A DNA stretch of 64,000 nucleotides from assembly GCA_002224055.1 (NCBI GenBank), contig AZLU01000116.1, positions 62,001-126,000 of the forward strand. The letters run 5' to 3'. Position numbers and translations under genes: made by a program. The stretch is from Pezizomycotina sp. ARF18. Taxonomy: Eukaryota > Ascomycota. A model generated the notes under the pieces. It searched no databases. It saw only the letters and a program-made list of their open reading frames with translations, and was not told the origin of the DNA. This document shows, piece after piece, positions 57,188 to 64,000 of this stretch; positions within the stretch are counted from its first letter, which is position 1; every line of letters begins with the position of its first letter.

Positions 57188-59460
57188 ATGGGTTCGAGAT
57201 CCCCCAAGCGGCCGAAACTCTCTAAGAGGAGGGCCAGCTCGCAGGACATCTACGACACCATCCACGTCAAAACGCCCGACACTCCTGCTCCCCCTCTTCT
57301 CCCTTATCCCACTTCATCATTCGTCAAAAAAGAAGAAGAAGAGGAAGAAGAAGAAGAAGAACGGAAACCAGTCGTCAAGCTGGAGTTCACCAAATCGCTC
57401 CCGAAAGAAGTATGGTTCATGGCAAGTACCTCCCTACTCCCCCCTTTCCGCATCGCACCCTTCTTTGATATATCGTATCTGACGTGATATCACCAAAAAA
57501 AGATATCCCACCTCCTCGACGCCTCCTTCGGCTCCACCACCCGTTCCGAGGACATACAAACCCTCAAGTCCCTCCGCCTCGTCAACCGCGAGCTCTCCTC
57601 GCACGCCACGCCGCAGCTCTTTCACGATCTCACGATCAGCCAGCCCGTCGAGCGCTCTTCGGTTGCGATGGAGGGTATTGCGATGTCGTTGCACCTCGCG
57701 CAGCACGTCAGGGGCGTGAAGCTGTACTCGGAGCCATGCTGACGGGCCTCATCGCGCCAAAGTTCATCGCGTCGCTGAGGAGGAAAGGGGAGACGGCGGA
57801 TGATGTTGATGGCAGGATTTGCGGCGGTATTGGGGTCAACGGTAGGGTTTTTTTTTTCTTTTTCTTTTGGGGGGAAATTTTATATGCGTCATGTGACTTT
57901 TGCAGGATGAAAACAACAACGCATTGCATCGCCATCGCCGCCTTTCACTCTTCTCCCTCTCTTGAACGGGATGATATAGGAATAAATGCTAATACGCTCC
58001 TTTTTTTTTTTTTTTGTTTGGTTTGTTACAGTAATCCAGAAGCTCTACGACCACCACGGCGCCTTCGACACCGCCCTCCGCAATTTCCTACTCGCCTGCA
58101 CAGGCCTCGCGCACCTAGGCGTCCACTTCTCCGACATCAACTTCGGCACCCCGAAATTCACCGAACTCTGCCGCGTCCGCTTCCTGCAATCCGTCACCGT
58201 CGTCCTCGAGGAAATCGACCCTGTGCACCAGTGGATCCACGACAACAGCAAGCAAAAGCAAGACGGCCTCTCCGCCGGCGGCGTTCCGAACCGTCCCTTC
58301 TCGATGGTCACGAGGGGCGGGCGAGGAGGAGGTTGGCGGATGTAGCGGAGCCGGCGAGGAAAAAGAAGGTGGTGAAGTGGGAAGATGAGAAGGAGATGAG
58401 CGTGGATAATCCGGAGAATGTTATTCGGTTTAGGGATAGCAGGTGGAAAGCTAAGGCGTTCGAGTGTCTGACGAAGTTGGAGATGGATGTCGTGCTGATG
58501 CCGGATATGGAGGCGCACTGGGCGCTGCTTACTTTGAGGTGCATGTTTGTTCAAAAGTACGTTATACATCAAGAGCTCTACTCTCTCTCTCTTTTCTTTT
58601 CTTCGCGTTTGCACGGCTTCTCGTCCTTCCTGCTTCATACCCTTCCATCCCTTTCCCTTTTTTTTTTTTTTTTTTTTTTTCCTATTTGCTTCCTTTCTTC
58701 TCAAGTATCAACCGCTGACATCCCTCCCTCGACAGGCTCGACACCCTCTCCCTCACCTACCACCCCACCATATCCACCTACGCCGCCGACCCCTCGCACC
58801 CCATAATCTCCCGCGACCAACAAACCCGCCAACGCGAACTCTTTCCGCCGCTTCTCCTCCCTCCTCCGCCCCCTCTCCCTCCGCTCCTTCTTCTTCACCA
58901 CTTCCCTACCCCCGCATACCTCCCTCCAGCACCTCTGGTTCTTCGCTTCGACTTTGGCGATCCCGAAAAGCAGCAACCCCTCGCCGAATCACTCTCAAAA
59001 TTACAAAAGCTGCACTTGGAGAATATCGTGCTCAGCGATATTAGTCCTATAACGACGCTGATTAATAAAACCAGAAGATCCTCACGGAGATTGTTTTAAA
59101 AAACGTTAAAGTGGAGCTTTATGGCAGGGTAGCAATGCGAACATGTGGAGGTGGAAGTGGGTGTTCGGTACTATTAGTAAGTGTAGGAAGTTGGGGTATT
59201 TGAGGTGGAGGATGTTGGGTATGTTTGCTCGGGGAGCAGAAGCTTCCGAGGATGGTGAGCGGGAGGATTCGGTGTTGAAGAGGAGGATGGAGAGGAGGAT
59301 GAGGCGGGTTATGTGGTTGATGGAGACGCGGAGGGACGTTAGTGCTTATAAAAGTATGGTGGAGACGGTGGTTATGAAGGGGGTGAAGGGGAGTTTAGGG
59401 CGGTGGTGGAGGGGACGCCGGGGTTCGTTGATTATCTGGTGTGATGTTTTTCGATGGTGA
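57188..59460 (+). CDS. F-box/leucine-rich-repeat-like protein, four exons, one GC-AG intron
   Basis: ATG 57188 gives MGSRSPKRPKLSKRRASS, a basic, probably nuclear-type N-terminus, then an acidic EEEEEEEEE run and the F-box start FTKSLPKEVWFM. Intron 1 (57422-57502) has a GC donor (GCAAGT) and AAAG acceptor. Exon 2 continues the F-box: ISHLLDASFGSTTRSEDIQT, LKSLRLVNRELSSHATPQLF and HDLTIS. Intron 2 is 57842-58031 (T-rich). Exon 3 carries VIQKLYDHHGAFDTALRNFL, LACTGLAHLGVHFSDINF, LQSVTVVLEEIDPVHQWI and ECLTKLEMDVVLMPDMEAHW. Intron 3 is 58557-58735. Exon 4 has LDTLSLTYHPTISTYAADPS, SLSKLQKLHLENIVLSDIS, and an Arg/Trp-rich end (NMWRWKWVFGTISKCRKLGY) closing at 59460. Joins at all three introns keep phase. 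Slips occur near 57730, 58300, 58850 and 59090. Family call is good; substrate unknown. Confidence 0.72.
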
Positions 59461-62104
59461 GATATTGCTATGTTTTTTTTTTCCGTTTCTTATGGGGGTA
59501 TTTGTTTATCGTGGTTCTTTTCTATGACCCTCTTTTTTGTTTCTTCCCACGGGCAAAGGTTTTCATTCCATCACGGAAGAAGGATGAGAAGGAGGCGTGG
59601 GGAAGTACTACGCACGGATATCGTTGGAGATATTTCTTTGTTTTTCCGTTTTTTTTTTTTTTTTTTTTTAGCGGGTTTGTGATGCCTTCAGATGTTTATT
59701 AGAAAAGGGTTTTTTTTCCTTAGTGGGATCTAGTTTAATTATTACATGACTTGTCTCCTTGATGTCTCCGGGAGTAGTATCTGTTCAGCTTCAGAGCTAT
59801 GACAGCCTGAAGAGGTGACGAAGGAGGGCTACGCTTACACGCCCTTAAATGGAGAGCGAACCGCCTACTTTTTTCCCTTCATCTAACGTTGATGCGGCGG
59901 CAGTGGCGACGGCAGGCTTTGTATATAAAAAGGATGGGTTTTGAAGGCATTTACGCATACAAATAACAATATTTTGCTTGTTTGTTATCCAGTAAAGTCG
60001 TCCCCCCCCCGGGGTTTTTTTTTTTTTTTTTTTAATATATCTTTCAGCTGTTGTTTACGTCTTTTTTTTTTCCTACTCCAAGTCCCGCGAATCAGCGATC
60101 CCGACCGCCCGCCGTCTTCTCCATATCTACGTCCCGGCTAGATCCGCTAGAGCCCGTCCTCTCTACCGCACTTCGTGTAATTAACTACACAAGCCGTTAA
60201 CCATCATCATCCAAAGGCGGATTCTGATATTTGACAAATGTAAATCCGTCTTGCTAGCGGCATGCAGAAATGCAAGCTTTTTTCTAGATCTTGGGACGTT
60301 TTCGCTAAGTCTTTCCAGGAACAGCGAAGCGTGGCGCATCTGGAGATTTTTGTGGCGCATGAGCGAACCAATCTTGAAATACGAAGCGGCGTTCTGACAT
60401 TCACAATCATTAAAGTAATTTCCCTTCTCCATATAGCTTTTTCACTACTTGGGATGAGAAACATGGGCATTTTTGGAACCCGTTAACTGGCGAGAGGCTG
60501 TCTTTTGTGCGACGCTAATTTATAAAGCTCGTATTGCTTTTTCGGGGACCCTGCATTGGGTTAGCAGTTTTGATTGAGTGAACGGTATCGTGAGTTTGGT
60601 TCAGCTGCAAGCCACGGAGTCATAGATCCCATTCTTTAAATTCATTGCGTGGGGGGTTTGAGCTACAGTCAGGTGCGCTGTAAATGACCACAGATAGGGT
60701 TGAAAAGCCTGCTCTTGTTTGACGCCTTTGGGCTGTGCCGTAACATTTTCACGATGATGTTTGGCGCTGAATAAGAGAATAAAAGAGCAAAACATTGAAG
60801 CAGATGCAGAGCTCTCAGCGGGTGTAATAGTGAAACCCTCGACGAATCGAAACGCACCAGAACAGCTAGGCTCGCTGCTCTGCCTTCGAAGCCTAGCCGC
60901 TCCCCTGCGCTGGCTGACAATGTTATCCTTGACAGCAGGTGAAGTTCAAAGCCGCGGGAGTTTCGGGCGAGACGTTTCTTCTTCAATTTCTAATTAAAAT
61001 TCCCAGATAGAGCTATCTTTGTCCTTTTCGCGATGCTGAACGCGCCGTTTTCGAACGTGGATAAAGAAAAGTGTGGGAGACTGACGCAAGATCACGGAAT
61101 AGTAGTGGTGGGCTCAGACAATACTATTGTGCGCTTCGCGATAATAGCAAACTAGCTTCAAAGCGGCAAGAGATCTATCTACTTAGTCGTATCGTAAGTC
61201 ACTAACCGTTACGATGATATCGGATATGGAAGGGGACCGGGGGGGGATGCATTCTCTAAACCGCATTGATCGTGGACGGCTACTAGCGACATTTCAGAAG
61301 ACTTGAAATTGTATGAACCATAAAGTCTGTTTGAGCAATCGTCGTGAAAGGCTTTGTCATCAGAGGTTCGTGAAACTGAAGAGAATGCATCATTGCTGCG
61401 GGTTCTTTGAGACAGCTGGTGTTGTGCGATTGTGAAACCTAACACATTCCTCACAACTTTTTTGCTTCAGGCCTTGAGAATTACTCTTCCAGAAGAAATC
61501 GTGTTGCTTAAAGATCTCTTCAGATCTGGTTTTCTTTCCAGACAAACGATCTTTCTCGCTTCAACAGTAAGCCCTCAGTTCATCCAACACGTTACTAGTA
61601 GCTGCTGATACCAAATTTTCCTGCTTCAGTACCTCTGCATCGTATCAACTGGAGACTGCCTGTCGCCGCGAAAGCGCGGAACGTCGAGCTCAAAGTACGA
61701 TTCAAGGTTTTTTTTTTTTTTTTTCAACATTGACCTGAAGCTATGTCGAAAAATGACAAAATCAAGCCGTACTGATTTCACAGCGCGAGTACAAGCTACT
61801 ACTACGGCTAGCATGCGTACCGAAGAAGGCCCACAAGCCGAAAAAGCGCTGCGGTAGCTGCGGTAATGCGAAGGATCCCCAGGCCCTGACGTTTCTCGTC
61901 GCTCCCCGGAAGTGAAGAAACTTGAACTTGAAATTCTTCGCAAGTGTAGTTGTTGCTGCATGACTGTGGACAGGAGCTGGAGGGTTGCAAAAAACCATCT
62001 GGCAAGCGGATTCGAAGACATGAGGAATCTAGGGAGGAGGTGACGGTTAGGCAGGCGGTATCAGATAGACCGATGCACCATCTGTCCGTTGGCCTACGGC
62101 AGAT
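59461..62104. other. Intergenic, 2.6 kb without a supportable gene
   Basis: Contains T runs at about 59651-59669 and 60017-60034, and a C run before the latter. Frames of 60-130 codons occur on both strands (60.2-61.0 kb, and 61.6-62.1 kb minus). The best is the minus-strand frame with CLTVTSSLDSSCLRIRLPDG, which shows no domain. Confidence 0.45.
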
Positions 62105-62951
62105 TTGACCCCAGAGATCCACATCCCACGGCACCAGAGCATGATACCACTATGGGAGCCATCGGAAACGAAAGGACAGTCAGGTAAATCTAGAACGGCT
62201 CCTGACTTAAGTATTGCGAATATAGCTAACATCCAATCCTCGCATAACAGTCACCATACCCTCGATCCTATGCGTAACTCGCGATCCCTCGGCGTGACCG
62301 GGCGCTCCACGACAGCGGCATCTCCCAGTTAAACCGGCTTCCTCTTCGCCGTGACGACTTCCTTCCAACTCTCTCGGACCTTAGCTCGGACAAGACTCAT
62401 CATGTTGTGATAGTCTCTGCGGCACGCGTCCCTATCCGCCACCCAGCGGGATTCACACGACCCCGAGGCGCCAGTCCAGCCATCCCCTGTTCGGCCTCTT
62501 CCTATCCAAGATGGCTGGAGTGATTATTCGCCGGATCCAGTGGATCCTTTGAGACAACCGGGAATGAATCGCGGAACCGGTGTAGACACCATACCCAGAA
62601 CCCGCTTAGCGAAAAAGATGTTCCATCAGGGCAAGCCGACCCGATGGCGGCCGGCGGAGGAGCAGTATGAATGTTCATCCATCGAAATCACCGAAAAGTG
62701 TCGCCTGTACAGGAGGTGAAAACTGCATCTGTGGTTCGCCGAGGAATGAGCCTGGCAGGAGTCATAAGCGTTCCCCTCTGGAAGGAAAATTCTCACCGAG
62801 ATTCTGATTACCCGACGGCGGGAAACACTATGATTCGGATCGTCCCGGACGTAAGCTCAAGGTCGGCAGTAAGGAGTTGAAGCTGAGCCAGCAGTTTGCA
62901 CCTCAACGACGTCCGAATGGTGGCCATGACGCTCACAGAGGAGGTAGATAA
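62105..62951 (+). CDS. Hypothetical disordered Ser/Pro/Arg-rich protein
   Basis: A frame open from 62105 contains HNSHHTLDPMRNSRSLGVTG. Further shifted frames carry plausible text: LRDDFLPTLSDLSSDKTHHV, then DGWSDYSPDPVDPLRQPGMN and AEEQYECSSIEITEKCRLYR, then CICGSPRNEPGRSHKRSPLE and KHYDSDRPGRKLKVGSKELK with a TAA at 62949. Low-complexity polar composition suggests an intrinsically disordered protein. No domain is recognised. At least three slips would be needed, so both the extent and the reality of the gene are uncertain. Confidence 0.33.
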
Positions 62952-64000
62952 CCTATCCTCTTCCGCATTTTTTGCAACCCGCCATTTGCAACCTACTAGG
63001 CGGGAGGGAAGTGGTTGATGTGACTAACGAATAAGCGGATGTTCAAGTTCCCTCAGGAAACTCTTTGACACTTACTCAAACCTCAGAAAGCGCCGAAACA
63101 CCTTTCAACGGATCCTTGGTTCTCCGACAAACCTTCAAGCAGCATGGGAAGCATTCCAGGTCTCGATCGTAATGCGCTTGAAGCAAACCCTCAGTTGGAG
63201 TTCATAGCTTTTCAGTTCGCGCGGCGAAGCATCTTAACTGTCTATTAGCTACTAGTTAACGCTTTATTCAATGTTAGAACTACTGTCGTTTAGAGTCGTA
63301 TTGGAAGAATGAAATTCGGAAGCTTTAGGTGTTGACGATCGTCACCGCATTATTCATAGTTCAACGGAAGATCATCGACCCGATATTGTAGCGGGCAGGA
63401 CTGGAGAACGAGCACCGACATGCAGCGCTAGATGCTGCTCAGATGCGCTCAGATGCGCATCTTCGAAGCCAAGCTTCAAATTCATCAGAACTAATGCTTG
63501 TATATAAATATTGTAATACATATCGTTTAGCGTCTAGTTGAGACCTTAATCTGTCATATCTCAATAATGACTTGAAAATTTACTTGGGACATCCTCAATT
63601 CTAGAATCAGCCCAGCTCAGACCTGGAGTCTCGTTTGTGAGCTATTGCGTGCTTTTCCCGGGAGATGTGATAACGTATGGGCATTTCCTGCGGTAATTCT
63701 CGTTTCTCCACCATGGATCGCGTGAGAATCAGACTTTCAATGCTCGCGGATGAACGTTTTGCTCTTGGCCACGAAATATACCTGAAGGAGAATATAAGAT
63801 CTAAACTAAAATCTAAGCGGTATGGAATAGGCAGGCCTCCGGAGCGATGTTATAATTTCTCTATTTAACTTTCTGGTTTATTTTCAATTCGAAGGTATGG
63901 ATATGCAGCTCGTTGTCAACCAGAGATATAGTGATCCTCTTTCATTAAGAAAACCCTCGGCAGCAGATGGATCCGGATGGTGGCGTTATAGCTCTAGTGG
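62952..64000. other. Right edge, no supportable gene
   Basis: A 63-codon frame at 63677-63868 (MGISCGNSRFSTMDRVRIRL) has no family features. It might be the start of a gene continuing out of the window, but nothing supports that. Confidence 0.45.

Noticed and set aside
57484-58806. 440-codon plus-strand open frame, the longest in the window
   Set aside because: It runs through T-rich introns and out-of-frame exon text (poly-Phe, Arg/Pro-rich runs). The F-box protein is read in other frames with proper splice sites, so this is not a separate gene.

Overview
The window looks like a piece of a filamentous ascomycete (Pezizomycotina) genome. The evidence is: short spliceosomal introns (roughly 48-190 bases) with GTACGT/GTAAGT donors and one perfect TACTAAC branch site; fungal families (HsbA-type cell-surface protein, fungal rhodopsin-domain membrane protein, TMEM184/DUF300 protein, OTT_1508-like deaminase, F-box/LRR proteins, Ure2p-type glutathione S-transferases); and a very AT-rich, TpA-rich block that looks like repeat-induced point mutation (RIP) of a retroelement. 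No rRNA, tRNA or CRISPR array was found.

Layout. 0-0.5 kb: 5' part of a membrane protein gene running off the left edge. 1.9-2.2 kb: a small inverted-repeat element (MITE-like) with TA-type target duplication. 3.3-18.3 kb: one 15-kb Ty3/Gypsy-type LTR retroelement fossil on the minus strand, with about 490-bp LTRs, a GTAG target duplication, and recognisable reverse transcriptase and integrase remains. 18.3-42 kb: sparse host genes, namely an HsbA-like secreted protein (21.4), a helical-repeat protein (23.8), two glutathione S-transferases (26.9 and 32.2-33.2), an SR-rich protein (28.3), an F-box/LRR-like protein (30.3), a cysteine-rich GPI-type protein (37.1) and a TMEM184-family transporter-like protein (38.5-40.2). 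42-44 kb: a small secreted protein and a multi-pass membrane protein. 44.3-50.8 kb: a cluster of four genes that I read as related (one minus, three plus), with helical N-termini and C-terminal membrane anchors. 51.0-52.5 kb: an OTT_1508-like deaminase. 53.3-59.5 kb: two F-box/LRR-like genes. 59.5-64 kb: mostly unassignable, with one disordered hypothetical protein.

The main caveat is that nearly every gene, including those of conserved families with clean introns, is interrupted by single-base frame slips, and two tandem duplications differ between their copies mostly by one-base gaps. This is what residual insertion/deletion error in a long-read assembly looks like. I therefore give gene spans across several reading frames, and I treat 'broken' host genes as probably intact in the organism unless shown otherwise. 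The best candidate for something undescribed is the 44.3-52.5 kb cluster: four tail-anchored helical-repeat paralogues next to a predicted nucleic-acid deaminase, flanked by F-box genes.
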